This document shows, piece after piece, positions 39,050 through 51,873 of a DNA stretch of 64,000 nt; the first letter of the stretch is position 1; every line of letters starts with the position of its first letter. The notes under the pieces were generated by a model. That model did no database searches. It worked only from the letters and a program-made list of their open reading frames with translations, and had not been told where the DNA came from. The translations under genes were made by a program, and so were the position numbers. Location of the stretch: NCBI GenBank assembly GCA_933228675.1, contig OW121740.1, positions 30,219,632 through 30,283,631 on the forward strand, given 5' to 3'. This DNA is from Stomorhina lunata. Taxonomy: Eukaryota > Arthropoda > Insecta > Diptera > Rhiniidae.

Positions 39050-39720
39050 TATCAATTTCAATGTTGTACCCTTCAAAGTAGTCCCCCTCAGATAAGATGC
39101 ACTTGTGTCAGAGTTTTTCTTTTTATAATCCTCGAAGCAGATCTGGGGCCAAATTACCGCATTCGATGTCGATTGAAAACTCAGACTTTAAAGCGAATAT
39201 TGTGAAGTATACTTTAGGGATGTTCAAAGTTACTTCGATGCAAAAAGTTTATTGAAATTTGGTATCCATTTTGATTCGTTTTCAAAAATATATATTGTTC
39301 AATTAAAACTCTTTCACTATATTTCATCTTTTGGCAAATAACTTCAAAAAAATATAGTAAACTGTGCATCTTTTAAATAGTTTTGATTATCCTTAAAGTA
39401 TGTTATACAAATGTATTGAAAATGTCTAAGAATTCGATCGATATCGAATGCCGTAGTTTGGCCCCTGGTATGCCCTTGAGCTCTCTCAGCGATTGGGTTT
39501 GTATGTTTCCAATCGTCTCAAAGTTTTTTTTGGTATTGCTGCTCGCAACCGGCGCATAACTTCAAGATAATACTTCTTATTGACGACCATGTGGTTAGGA
39601 TTCCTGATGCTCTACGGCACGGTAATCGAAAAATTGTTAGGATTCCTGATGCCCTACGGCACGTTTATCGAAAAAAATCCATCAGCAAAACCTTCACATT
39701 TGATCGAATTAAAATATTAA
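39050..39720 (-). pseudogene. Mariner-type transposase relic, C-terminal part
   Basis: Minus-strand fragments occur in order: FFDKRA.../FDYRAVEHQES (39600-39690, a tandemly duplicated piece), VNKKYYLEVMRRLRAAI (39530-39590), ETIGNIQTQSLRELKGIP (39470-39525), and, after an inserted MITE, ICFEDYKKK and EGDYFEGYNIEID (39055-39142). This is the order of the C-terminal third of mariner (SETMAR-like) transposases. Frameshifts, stops, the insertion and the duplication make it dead. The N-terminal half is not found, as a family-2 element abuts at 39766. Confidence 0.7.
39143..39467. mobile_element. 325-bp MITE (CAGGGGCC ends) inside mariner relic
   Basis: Terminal inverted repeats of about 35 bp: CTGGGGCCAAATTACCGCAT at the left against CAGGGGCCAAACTACGGCAT at the right (minus), continuing as TCGAT(A/G)TCGAT. 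It splits the mariner C-terminal coding sequence between KGIP and ICFEDYKKK. A second, partial copy lies at 1862-1985. Termini are hAT-like, but no target duplication is evident. Confidence 0.75.
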
Positions 39721-39765
39721 ATATTTTTAAAATAAATTTTTCTTAATCTTAAAAAAGTACCATTT

Positions 39766-40945
39766 ATAAACGAGTAAGAGTGTTATATTCTGCTGTGCCG
39801 AATCTTGTATACCCACCATCAAGTTGAACGGTTGCAGTTTTATAGTTTAGTGGCCATAGCTGACATAGTTTATAATTTAATAGCTTTTAACTGGCGTTTG
39901 TGCCATTTTAGTGGTTACCGGGAGCGGTTTTTATAAGAAAGCTATGGTCAAAAATTAACCGATTCCTATAAAATTTGACATACTGACTGAAAGTTGCATA
40001 AAACTTCTCTGTTCTAAATTTAGTAGTCGTAGATTTTATAATTTTATTCAATTTATCAGCATAAATGTGATTCCCGGGGCAGGGTTATATGGGAGCTCTT
40101 ACTAAATGTGAATCGATTTTACTCAGCACACAATTTCTATAACATATAGAAAGTACTTTTGCTAAATTGTGTCTCTCTTGCTCCTGTAGTTAAGGAGCTA
40201 TCGCGCTTTTCTCTGACGGAAAGACGGACATAAACCGTCTTTTCTTTTGGTATTTTTGTGTTTCCGTAAGTTTTTATATGGGAGCTTTGGTCAAATAGTA
40301 ACCGATTGTAACAAAATTTTGCACACTGACTGGCATTCACATAAAACTTCCTTTTGTAAAATTTTGTTGCTTTAGCCCTTTTCGTTAAGTTGCTATCGCG
40401 CTTTTATCTGACGGACAGACAGACATAAACCCCTTTTCTTTTTGTATTTTTGTGTTTCCGTAAGTTTTTTATATGGGAGCTATGGTCAAATGGTGACCGA
40501 TTGTGGTTGGCATTGACATAACACCTCCTCGTGCTAAATTTAGTGATTATATCTGCTACAGTTTTAGATTTATTGGCATTTAAGTGTATTTTAGGTGAAA
40601 TTTTGGCAGTTTCCATAAGTTTTTTGTATGAGAGCTATGACTAAATGTGAACCGATTTGGATAAAATTATATGCTGCCTCGGCCTTATGCAAAACTTCTA
40701 TATACCAAATTTTGCCAACATAGCTATTATAGTTTGTTATTTATTAGCAAATAAGCTATTAGCGTAGGCGAGGTTATATAGGAGCTATGGTCAAATGTTA
40801 ACCGATTTCGCCCAATTTCAATACCAAAATTTTCTCAGAGATGAAGAATGTTTTCGTTATCGTATCATATTTCAACAGACAGACAGACAGACGGACATCG
40901 CTCAATCGTCTAAGAATTTCATAAGGATTCAGAATATATATCGTT
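39766..40945 (-). mobile_element. Family-2 mini-me-like element, 5'-truncated
   Basis: Minus-strand 3' end: ACTCTTACTCG, degenerate hairpin ATTCGGCACAGCAGAAT, and TATACCCACCATCAAG. Body paragraphs (GGGAGCTATGGTCAAATG, AACCGATT) match 34582-35630. The GTCY block is CAGACAGACAGACGGACATC at 40877, followed by CAATCGTCTAAGAATTTC. The terminal 5' box is not seen. Extra short GACGGACAGAC seeds lie at 40218 and 40418. Confidence 0.78.
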
Positions 40946-41471
40946 TTGGTAAAATACTATGTAAAATACTATGTAAATTCGATCATATTTTAATAAAGTT
41001 GAACTATTTAGTACTTGTTAGTCTTAAAATGGTTAGTCTTGTCTTACTTTGTAATTTCTGTATTCTTAACTAAATTTCTTGCTGCATATCCTGAGGCATA
41101 TTAAAAAGGTTACAAATTTTCTGGGAAAAATTGCAATAGTTTCAAAATCATTGCATGCATTTTTGGTTTTTGTAGCTCTAAGGAAAGATGCTTTAGTAAT
41201 TTTCTACAGGCCCATATTTTTTTTGGCAAAAAAAAACTCCAATTTTTTCCCATGCAAATGGGTCCTAAAAATAAATGTCCTATGAGCCATTTAGGACACT
41301 GACCTAGGAAGACAAAATTTTTTTTCTTGAAACCTTAGAATGAAGAGCATCGATTTTTTATATAGGAGTATCAAATTTCAAAAACAAATTTGTTAATGGA
41401 GTGTTGTATTCTGCCAAACATTCAGCAGTTATACAACTCTTACGACCACTAGTGAATTTAGCAATTGAATA

Positions 41472-42770
41472 AAGAGTGCTCTAAATAAAATTTGTAGTTG
41501 GATTTTCTTAAATAAAAATCAAACCGTTTAATATAAAAACTCTACAAAATACGCAAATATAATGACATATTATGCAAAATCATTTAGCATTAAAATGTTT
41601 ACTTAGTACTCGGGTTTTGCAAAATTATCGACTTTTTTCGGAAACCCTCCCATTAAAGATTTTACAGTTGCTTCTGATACCTTTTTGGATCGTGTGTTCC
41701 ACCTGCGCTTAAAATCGGACATGTTCTTGGAAATCTTTCCTGTGTTCTTCAATTCCTTTTTTACCAGAGCCCAATACCTTTCCACAGGCCGAAGTTCTGG
41801 ACAGTTAGGTGGATTTGCCTCTCGTAGTACAAAAATGACATTATTCTTTGAGTACCACTCAAGTGCCTTTTTTCCATAATGGCATGATGCCAAATCGGGC
41901 CAAAAAAAAATGTAGTCACTCTGTGCTCTCTTAAAAAGGGTAACAACCGTTTTTGTAGGCACTCCTTTATATAAATTTCTGTGTTTATTGTGCCAGATGC
42001 CACAAATACTTTACTTCTTTTGCCACAACTGCAAATAGCTTGCCACACGAGAAACTTCTTAGGGAATTTTGTTTGTTTTTTTGTGCGAAACTCTTGCCGA
42101 ACATTGCCCCGTTTATCAGCAACATAAAAATCTTGACCAGGAAGTTGAGAAAAGTCTGCCAGTACGTATGTTTCATCATCCATCAAACAACAGGTGTATT
42201 TTTTTATAAAATCAGACTTCAATTTTTTCGCTCGTTTTTTTTGCTTCTAAGTTCTTTATAGCATTGCGATCTGGAACCTTTTGGACTTTGTATGTCTTCA
42301 GTCCAGCATAAGCTTTGACTCTATGTGCAAAATTCGTCGAACATTTCACCGTACGAGCTGCTTTTCTTAAAGAAGTTTAGGCGCTCTTCCAAAGAGTCGC
42401 TCGACTTCTTTTGCCTTACCAATATCTGTAGGACCTTTTTTCCTTCCTGATCCAGGTTTTCTTTCAATGCTCAGGTTTTCCTTATACCGTCTGATGGCAT
42501 TAGAAACCGTTCGAGGGTCAACTTTCAAATTTTTAGCTATTTTTTTAAAAGTCCATGACGGATTTTTTTGAAAAGTTTTAATTATATTTTCACGAACTTT
42601 TTTTTCGCAGTCCATTTTGATTAAAATAACTATTGAAAATTAATAATTTCTAAAATAATAGTATCTGACATATCTATAGAAACTAACTTGATCAAAAAAT
42701 AAATTATTTCTTGCACTATGGATAAATTTTGTCTAAAATAGTAAATGCATATTTTTTTTAGAACACTCTT
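41472..42770 (-). mobile_element. Tc1/mariner DD37E element, 1.3 kb, complete
   Basis: A TA target duplication flanks it (41470-41471, 42771-42772). Terminal inverted repeats are AAGAGTGCTCTAAATAAAAT and AAGAGTGTTCTAAAAAAAAT. The 1299-bp length and a single minus-strand transposase gene fit a Tc1/mariner element. Spacing of the last two catalytic residues (37) places it with the ITmD37E type known from mosquitoes and other Diptera. Confidence 0.9.
41603..42615 (-). pseudogene. DD37E Tc1/mariner transposase, three frameshifts
   Basis: The start ATG at 42615 opens a helix-turn-helix region (MDCEKKVRENIIKTF..., SIERKPGSGRKKG). A first frameshift near 42370 leads to LRKAARTVKC and QKVPDRNAI. A second, in an A-run near 42232, leads to the catalytic block LMDDETYV. 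A third, in a T-run near 41905, leads to FWPDLASCHYG and NPPNCPELRPVERYW. Catalytic residues Asp (DDETYV), Asp (WPDLAS) and Glu (RPVERYW) are all present, with 37 residues between the last two. The protein ends NFAKPEY near 41606. Two of the three shifts are in homopolymers, so either recent decay or assembly errors are possible. Cut-and-paste transposition would be its function if intact. Confidence 0.88.
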
Positions 42771-42772
42771 TA

Positions 42773-43565
42773 TATAAATATATCATGACTTCAGACAACT
42801 TGGTCATGCTTATATACTAAATTTAACAATGACAACAATGAAAAATTGTAAAAATAAAAATTTACTTCAATACTCCCATGTCATGAGGTTTAATGTGGCA
42901 TTTGATAGAAACGTTTAACTGGTCATTTTTGGGGTTTGTGTGGCACATGGCAGTTGTTTGAAAACTCAATTGAAATTAAAATTATGTATTTATGTACGAG
43001 TATATGCAAATATTACTTCCATACTCAGACATGTAAATGTCTGATTCTATATGTAAAAATATGGGAGTAAACATTTAATTTGGAATATGTTTATATAAAA
43101 AAAATATATCTTTGAATAACTTTTGTGCAATTTCCTTTGACTTTATGAATTATTTAAATTTTTTATAAATTTTAACTACTATTTATAATATTTCTTTACC
43201 TAAATAGTTTTAGTAGAGATAAGCTTTTAACTAACACACTTTTTTGGAACAACTTTAGTCTATGAGTACTTGAAAATAATCATTCAACAAAATTTTCAAT
43301 TAGGCCTGTAATAAATAAAGCAACAGGTGGCGGTGGTATTTAACATTGTTCCAATCGCTTAAAGTTATGAGGCGATTAATCAAGTTTTTTCAAAATAGTC
43401 TATTAGTGGCGGGAAATATGATGGTGTAAAAGGAATATCTATGAAGAACAGTGATAAAAATATAAGTTCAAAAAAGTTCGCTTACAAACCTTAAATATAA
43501 TATCGAGACATAAAAGCAAAAAAATCTTAAGTGCAAAATTACAAAAATTTTACAAGAGAAGGGTT
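42773..43565. other. Spacer, no gene recognised
   Basis: AT-rich DNA without a supported ORF, RNA gene or repeat. Confidence 0.5.
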
Positions 43566-44367
43566 TTTATACCCTTCACCACCATAGGTGGAAAGGGTAT
43601 TATAAGTTTGTGCTGATGTTTGTAACGCATAGAAATATTTGTCTTAGACCCACCTTTTAGTATACCAATAGGCTTAGAATCAATTTCTGAGTCGATTTAG
43701 CGATGTCCGTCCGTCCGTCTGGCTGGCTGGCCGGCTGGCTGGACCCCCATGTAAACCTTGTAATCAAACTACAGGTCGCAATTCTAAAGATAATTTGATG
43801 AAATTAAGCACAGATCATTTTTTTGATAATGGGACCATGGCTATTGAAATTGGTCAAAATCGGTTCATTATTTATGGTACCTCCCATAGGTCTCACTTCC
43901 CGGAATTGCTATATTGGCCACAAATATCAATATTTTTTCATGAAATTTAAAACAAATACTGCTTATGTCAACTAAAATCACTGTACCAAATTTTGTTGAA
44001 ATCGGTCCACATTTGACCATAGCTCCCATACAAATTCTTCTTTAAAAACGCACTAAATGAGACAAAAAATCACTAAAACGATCGTAAATCTAAAGATAAT
44101 GGAAATTTTGAATCTATTTTTTGCATACATAATTTTTGTAACAACTGTAATCAATCTGCCAAATTTCGGTCCACATTTGACCCTAGCCCTCATATAAGTC
44201 CAAATGACGGAAACAGGTTGAATATATAAGTTTTGAGAAAATGTTTGTATGATGGCAAAATTTAGCAAATATTTGTCTTTACACAGGAAAAATAACACCT
44301 TTGACCTTAGTTGTGAAGGGTATCGTATGGTCGGCTTGACCGACTATAGCGCTTTCTTACTTGTTTT
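43566..44367 (+). mobile_element. Mini-me/DINE-1-like element, family 1, full length
   Basis: Closely related to the 21362-22145 copy along its length: TATACCCTTCACCACCATAG start, GTCCGTCCGTCTGGCTGGCT block near 43706, and a terminal hairpin GGTCGGCTTGACCGAC with GCGCTTTCTTACTTG. It retains a segment (TTAGCAAATATTTGTCTTTA) missing from the other plus-strand copy. No ORF. Confidence 0.85.
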
Positions 44368-44789
44368 TAATGCAGTTATTACTTTAAAATTTCGAATGTA
44401 AGTTTTATTTAGTTTTAGAAATGTAATCAAATTAAATACTGAATTCGAATGATGAGGTAGAACAACGCACGGTGGGTTAAAAAAAAGTAAAAGAAAACAA
44501 TTCAATTTCAAATAGCTATTGAGGAAGAATATTCGAGTTTAAGTTTAGAATTTGGAGTCTGTAGACTTCTCAGGAGGGGAGCTATATGCTTTCAAAGTGG
44601 GGCACCTAGGGTTTTTTGAAAGTTAAAAACGACCCAGAAGTCACATTTTTAATCAGATATAAGATAAATAAAATGTATACACGAAATCTAAGATCTACAA
44701 AAAAACATTGTTACACGTATGGTTTATCTCCAATAGTTTATGAGATATTCGACACTCAAAAAAAAAATTTCCAACTGTTTAACGACTTA
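44368..44789. other. Spacer, no gene recognised
   Basis: No supported gene. Moderately less AT-rich around 44560-44620. Confidence 0.45.
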
Positions 44790-47225
44790 TATATAAAAAT
44801 TTTTTATAGAAAATTTTCAATTTAAAATAATTCTATAAAAAATTTTTAATTTAAAATTTTTCTGTAGAAAACTTTCTATGTAAAATTTTTCTACTGAAAA
44901 TATTCGATGAAAAATTTTTCTATAGAAAATTTTCGAAGAAAATTTTTTCTAAAGAAAATTTTTGATAAAAAATTTTTTTATGGAAAATTGTCAATGAAAA
45001 ATTTTTCTATAGAAAATTTTCGATGAAAAATTTTTCTATAAAACTTTTCGATGCAAAATTTTCTACAGAACATTTTTGGTGAACATTTCTCTATAGAAAA
45101 TTTTTGATGAACATTCTTCTATAGAAAATTATTGATATAAAATTTTTCTGTAGAAAATTGTCGATTTAAAATTATTCTTTCAATATTTTCGATATAAAAT
45201 CTTTCCATATAAGACTTTTCTATATAAAATTATTCGACAAAAAATTTTTGATGTTAAATTTTTCTATTGAAAATTTTTGATGAAAAATTTATCTATAGAA
45301 AATTTTCGATGAAAAATTTATCTATAAAATTTTTGGGTGGAAAATTTTACTGTAGAAAATTTTTGATATACATTATTTATATTTGTCTGCAGAAAATTGT
45401 CGATTTAAAATTATTCTTTATAAAATTGTTCTATATAACATTTTTTTATTAAAAATATTCAATGTAAAATTTTTCTAATTTTCGATATAAAATTTTTCTA
45501 TAGAAAAATTTTCATAGAAAATTTTTCTAAAGAAAATTTTCGATATAAATTTTTTCTATAATTTTTGATATAAAATTTTTTGCAGAAAATTTTCAATGTT
45601 AAATTTTCTACAAAAAGTTGTTTATATAAATTTTGTATATACAATTTTTCTATACAAAATTTTTAATATAAAATTTTTCTATACAAAATTTTTAATATAA
45701 AATTTTTCTATACAAAATTTTCGATATAAAATTTTTCTATAAAAAATTATTGATATAAAATTTTTCAATAAAAATTTTTTTTTAATTTTTCTATAAAAAA
45801 TTTTCTTTTAAAAATATTTTTATAGAAAATTTTCGTTTTAAAATTATTTTTGAGAAAATTTTTGTTTTAAAATTTTTCTATAGAAAATTTTCGATACAAA
45901 ATCTTTGTATAGAAAATTTTCGATATAAAATTTTTCTATAGAAAATTTTCGACATAAAATTTTTCTATAGAAAATGTTCGATATAAAATTTTTCTATAGA
46001 AAATTTTCGACAGAAAATTTTTCTATAGAAAATTTTTCTATAGAAAATTTTCGATATAAAATTTTTCTATTGAAAATTTTCGATATAAAATTTTTCTATA
46101 GAAAATTTTCGATATAAAATTTTTCTAAAGAAATTTTCGATATAAAATTTTTCTATGGAAAATTTTCGATGTAAAACTTTTCTATAGAAAATTATCTATG
46201 TAAAATTTTTCTATAGAAAATTTTCTATATAAAATTTTTCCCTAGAAAATTTTCAATACAAATTTTGTCTATCGAAAATTTTTGATATAAAATATTTCTA
46301 TAGAAAATATTCTATAGAAAGTTTTCCTTTTGAAAATTTTCCATACAAAATTTTTCTATAGAATTTATAAAAAATTTTATATTAAAAATTTTCTATAGAT
46401 TTACATTTTGCTGTAGAAAATTTTCGATATAAAATTTTTCTAAAGAAAATTTTCGATATAAAATTTTTCTATAGAATATTTACGATATAATTTTTTTTAT
46501 AGAAAATTGTTAATATAAATTTTTCTATAGAAAATTTTCGGTTACAATTTTTCTATAGAAAATTTTTGTTTTAAAATTTTACTATAGAAAATTTTTATTT
46601 TAAAATTTTTGTTATAAAATTTTTTTGTAGAAAATTTTCGATATAAAATTTTTCTATAAAAAATTTTCGATTAAAATTTTCCTATAGAAAATATTCGTAA
46701 TAAAATTTTTTTATAAAAATTTTCGATATAAAATTTTTCTATAGAAAACTTTTGATATAAAATTTTTCTATAGAAAATTTTCGATATAAAATTTTTCTAT
46801 AGGAAATTTTCGATATAAAATTTTTCTGTAGAAAATTTTCGATATAAAATTTTTTTTATACAAAATTTTGGGTATAAAATTTTTCTATAGAAAATTATAG
46901 GCAAAAAATCTTTCAATAGAAAATTTTAGTTTTAAAATTTTTTTATAGAAAATTTTCGTTTTAAAAATTTTCTATAGAAAATTTTCGTTTTAAAATTTTC
47001 TATAGAAAATTTTCGATATTAAATTTTTCTATAGGAAATTTTTGATATAAAATTTTTCTATAGGAAATTTTCGATATAAAATTTTTCTGTAAAAAAATTT
47101 TTGATATACAATTTTTCTATAGAAAATTTTCAATATAAAATTTTTCTATAAAAAATTTTCGACATAAAATTTTTCTATAGAAAATTTTCGACATCAAATT
47201 TCTATAGAAAATTTTCGACATAAAA
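44790..47225. repeat. Diverged 29-bp satellite array (array D, left)
   Basis: About 84 units average 29 bp with core AAATTTTTCTATAGAAAATT plus TTCGATATA. Divergence between neighbours is high (indels, CTAAAG, CTGTAG, GATGAA variants), unlike arrays A and B. This suggests an older or less homogenised array. Confidence 0.92.
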
Positions 47226-47228
47226 TTA

Positions 47229-47361
47229 TTATACCCTTCACCAATAGGTGAAAGGGTATTATAAGTTTGTGATTCCGTTTGTAATTATTAGTGATCGTAG
47301 ACCACATAAAAATTATACCGATCGACTCAGAATTGGGAGGAGAATCGATTAAGCGGTGTCC

Positions 47362-47411
<50 letters not shown>

Positions 47412-49415
47412 CTGTTGAAATCAAGTTTCTGAAGCCCCTGGAGGATGGACCTACATAAGTTATATATCAGATTTTACTAAATTCTCCCGCAATGAACGCT
47501 ATTAAATTTCATTAAAATCGGTTTATAAACACCGAAAATATCGAAAAAATACCAAAAATTAGACAAAAATTTAAAAATTTTTGATTGAAACACGCTTTTA
47601 AATAACAAGAGAAAAGAGATACTCCTGGTGTACATGTGATAATATATTATATATCAGATTGTAGGAAATGGTTCCCCAAAGCACTTTGTAAAATTTTATC
47701 AAAATCGGTCTATAAACCACTGAGATATCGCCAAAACACTAAATTTGATGTATTGCAAATTGCCCAAAGTACGCATTACAGAATGTTTGTTGAAAAAATG
47801 AAATGCAGAAATAGGAAAAACCATCCTCCTTTAGCACGGACATACATAAATTTTATATCAGATTTTAGGAAATTCTCCCGCCAAGCACGTTATTAAATTT
47901 TATCAAAAGCGGTCCATAAACAACTGAGATATCGCCAAAACACTACTTGTGATATGCAGCAAATTCCCCAAAGTACGTGTTTAAGAAATTTTGTTTACAT
48001 TTTGTAAGTATTGTTTCAGCGATATCTCAGTTGTTTATGGACCGATTGTGATGAAATTTGGCAGCTTTCTTTGTGGGAGGATTTCCTAAAATCGGATGTA
48101 TAAACTCTACTAATCTGATCATGAATACCATTCAAATTGTTCCGTTCGACTCAGAATCGGCAGGAGAATCGATTTCGCGACCTCCGTCCGTCTGTCTGTC
48201 CGTCCGTCCGTCCATCTACCTGTCTGTCCGTCCGTTTACCGGTCTGTCCTTTTTTCTGTTGTAGTCAAGTTTTTGGAGCTCCTGTTTTGTCGATATCTAA
48301 GATGTTTATTTTGATGAAATTTAATAGTGTACTTCGCAGGGGATTACCTAAACTCTGATGCATTCGGCAATTTGTGGTAAATATAATTTAGTGTTTAAGT
48401 GATATTTCAGGTGTTTTGATCGACAATGATGAAATTTAGGATGAGACGATATCCTAAAATTTTGTGTAAAATGCATATGTTTATACCTTCCAGGAGCTCC
48501 ACAAATCTGATTTTAGCAGACAGACACACTGCATTTATCTTAATTTTGTGTCTGACTTCTGAACATTATGATAACATTTGAGAATGTATTATATATCAAA
48601 TTATAGGTAATCGTCATAGGAAGTACAAAACTGCAACTGAGTACATGATATCTGTTCAAAACCTACATATGTATGTATGTATCTCACATATCAACGAAAA
48701 TTAAAATTTTTTAATTGCAATTGGGAGAAATTCGTTCACGTTTGATAATTGCTTCCGTATAACTTCTCCTGAGGCAATCTCTTAGTAGCTAATAAATGAC
48801 AAATTATAATAGATACGATGATGACATTTAATATAAAGACATTGTACAATATCGTCATTCAGGGCGATAGCGCCTAAAATAAACTTTCTAGAGGGACAAC
48901 ATTTGACAAAAGTATTTTTGATCTCTTGAAAAGTTCGGTATTGAAAATGGTCGAGCTCGGTTCACATTTAGTGAAATCTGCCATATAACCTCGACCGGGA
49001 ATCACTTTAATGCTGATAAATTAAATCACATTATAATTGCATAAAGAACTAGAGCAAAACTTTCCACACATCCATCGGACAAATCGAAAGAACAATACAT
49101 TATTATTGATGAAGTATTCATTTTAATTCCATTTAAAAGCTATATATTTCACGTATGTATCTAAAACTAAGAGTATATACCCCACAATTCTAAGGCTTGT
49201 TTACATTGACAATCATTGTTAAAGCTTTGACCTAAATCAGTCCGCTAACTTCAAAGTTTTACATAACTAATTAAGAATGAAGCATGCTAAGTCAGTAACC
49301 AGAAACTATACAATTATCAATATATTCTTACGATGTTGCACTTTACTTTTGGAACACCATTGGTGAAGGGTATCCAAGATTCGGCGAAGCCGAATATACC
49401 ACTCTTACTTGTTTT
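47229..49415 (+). mobile_element. 2.2-kb mini-me-like element inside array D
   Basis: It starts TTATACCCTTCACCAATAGG and ends with sub-terminal GGTGAAGGGTAT, hairpin ATTCGGC-GAA-GCCGAAT (49379-49395) and ACTCTTACTTGTTTT. GTCY blocks occur twice (47360-47412 and 48183-48250), each preceded by CGACTCAGAATYGG(G/C)AGGAG and CGATT. This suggests an internal duplication or a composite of two copies. The last 0.7 kb resembles family 2. Satellite DNA of the same kind lies directly on both sides. Confidence 0.82.
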
Positions 49416-50310
49416 ATTAAAAGTTTTCGACGCAAAATTTTTCTATAAAAAATTTTCAATATAAATTTTCAGTATAGAATTTTTCTATAGAAAATTTTGA
49501 ATATAAAATTTTCAATAACATTTTTTATAGAAATTTTTCTATATAAAATTTTCGATATAAAATTTTTCTATAGAAAATTACCAATATAAAATTTTTCAGT
49601 AGAAAATTTTCAACATAAAATTTTACAATAGAAAATTTTCGATATAAAATTTTTCTATAAAAAATTTTCGATACAAAATTTTTCTATAAAAAATTTTCTA
49701 TACAAAATTTTTCTATAAAAAATTTTCGATGTAAAATCTTTAAAACAAAATTTTTGATAGAAAATTTTTCGATATAAAATTTTTCTATAAAAAATTTTTG
49801 ATATGGAACTTTTGTATAGAAAATTTTCGATATAAAATTTTTCTATAGAATATTTTTGTTTAAAAATTTTTCTATAGAAAATTTTCGATAAAAAATATTT
49901 CTATAGAAAATTATTGATAAAAAAATTTTCTATAGAATATTTTCGACAAAAAAAATTTTCTATAAAAAATTTTCGATATTAAATTTATCTATAGAAAATT
50001 TTTGTTTAAAAATTTGTCTATAGAAAATTTTCGATAAATAAAATTTTCTATAGAAAATTTTCGATAAAAAAAATTTTCTATAGAAAATTTTCGATAAAAA
50101 AAATTTTCTATAGAAAATTTTCGATAAAAAAATTTTCTATAGAAAATTTTCCATAAAAAGATTTTCTATAGAAAATTATCGATAACAAAAATTTTCTATA
50201 GAAAATTTTCTATAAAAAATTTTTCTTTCAAAAATTTTCAATACTTTTCTATATAAAATTTTTCATACAAAATTTTCGATATAAAATTTTTCTATAGAGA
50301 ATTGTTCCTC
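49416..50310. repeat. Diverged 29-bp satellite array (array D, right)
   Basis: About 30 further units of the same family as 44790-47225 (TTTTTCTATAGAAAATTTTC with GATATAAAA). A sub-block at 50020-50150 has a GATAAAAAAA linker and is more homogeneous. Confidence 0.92.
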
Positions 50311-51873
50311 AGTTCCAAAATATAAATATTACTCTTCGTACATTTCAAAACTACGGTGGTGAGGGGTAAAAAACATCTCTTAAATCAGCTTCAGCTTTAC
50401 GAAAGGTCTGATGTACTGTAGAGAGCTTAAAGCGTTAATACATAATTTATGTGTCACACAAAATGAAATTAAATGCCAAACGAAATTATGGATTATTTAT
50501 CATTTCACACGAACTGCGCCAATAAAAAAAAACGGGCCAAACAAAAAGAGTTCATAACAAATCTCAGGGCAATGCGAATAAATAAAATGACAAAACGTTT
50601 ATGTTAAAGTAGTTTTAACACCCTGGAGCGCATGGCAGCGCAAGCGCATAAACATTTTTGTTAACTATAAAGATACCGAGCTGGCAAAAACGCATTGTCA
50701 AAAGCAAGAGATTGCGCAGCCAATGAAAAGTTAATCGTAGGGAAATAACATTAAAAAGATTACAAATCAAAAGGTAATGAAATTTATGACAAAAGAAATA
50801 TTTAAACTTTTTAAGTTAGTTTAGCAGATCGTTAAGATTGACCATCATATACTTGTTTATGTTAAAGAGATTTGGTTTAAATAATGTGGCATCAGTAAAG
50901 GAAGTATCACTAAAAATTAACCGTGTTTAACATTGGGAGTCTTACTTGTGTTCTCAAAGGGTTAAAATGTCATATTTGTTGTGGGTTCTTTGAGAGTATT
51001 TGTCCAATAATCTTAACATTTATTCACAAAAATAAATTTATTTATTTTGCCCACTCTTGTCCACAAATAACAATAAAATTATTTATTTGCTTTTTTAGGT
51101 TGGAAACACTTTAGTTTCCTGCGGTGGCAAGTGTTAATTGGAATCAATTTGATAATCTATATACACAGTGTGGCATTTTAAACTTTTTTTATATCATTTC
51201 ATTCCATTTCATTCTTTCTTTTATTGTTTAATGTCATGTATAAGAAAGTGATATTTCTTTATTCTGGAGGGATACCATTATCACTCTGTTACCTTTGTAC
51301 CTTGAAGACACAAAAAGAAGTAAAAATCCACCAGCAAATTTGCTTTTACTCATCGCTGTTCATTTTTTTTTTTTTGTACCTCATCACCATAAAACATGGA
51401 CAAATGAAATGAAATGAAAGGCAACAAAGATCGTATTCATTTGCAAATATTGCATCAACCGGCTACAATGGTAGGGAATTCATAACAATTTTGCGGATTG
51501 CGATTTTGATTGAAAATTAACGCTGTGGGGGTTCCGCATAAATTCGTAAATCGTAATTCAATTTGTATTAAATTAAATGCCAATTTATTGCCTGATTGGT
51601 CATAAACTATGTCTGAGTATTATCAAAAGGGAAGAAGAGTTTTTTAAGAAAAATCTTAAAAGACATCAAGAGAATGGCTTGAAGGCAAGGAAAGTTAATG
51701 CCAAGAATTTGGTTGATGTTAAAAATATGCCGTAAATAAATATAAATAATTATTACTGTTAATAAAGTGAAATTTTAAGAAGATCAACGAAAATATATGT
51801 GTTAAATGAATTATGACTTTATTATCAATCATACTTTTCTTCTTTCAAATGGAATGTTTATGAGGAAGATTTA
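50311..51873. other. Spacer, no gene recognised
   Basis: AT-rich DNA. Short open frames at 50923-51412 (+) lack any recognised domain. No RNA gene seen. Confidence 0.5.
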
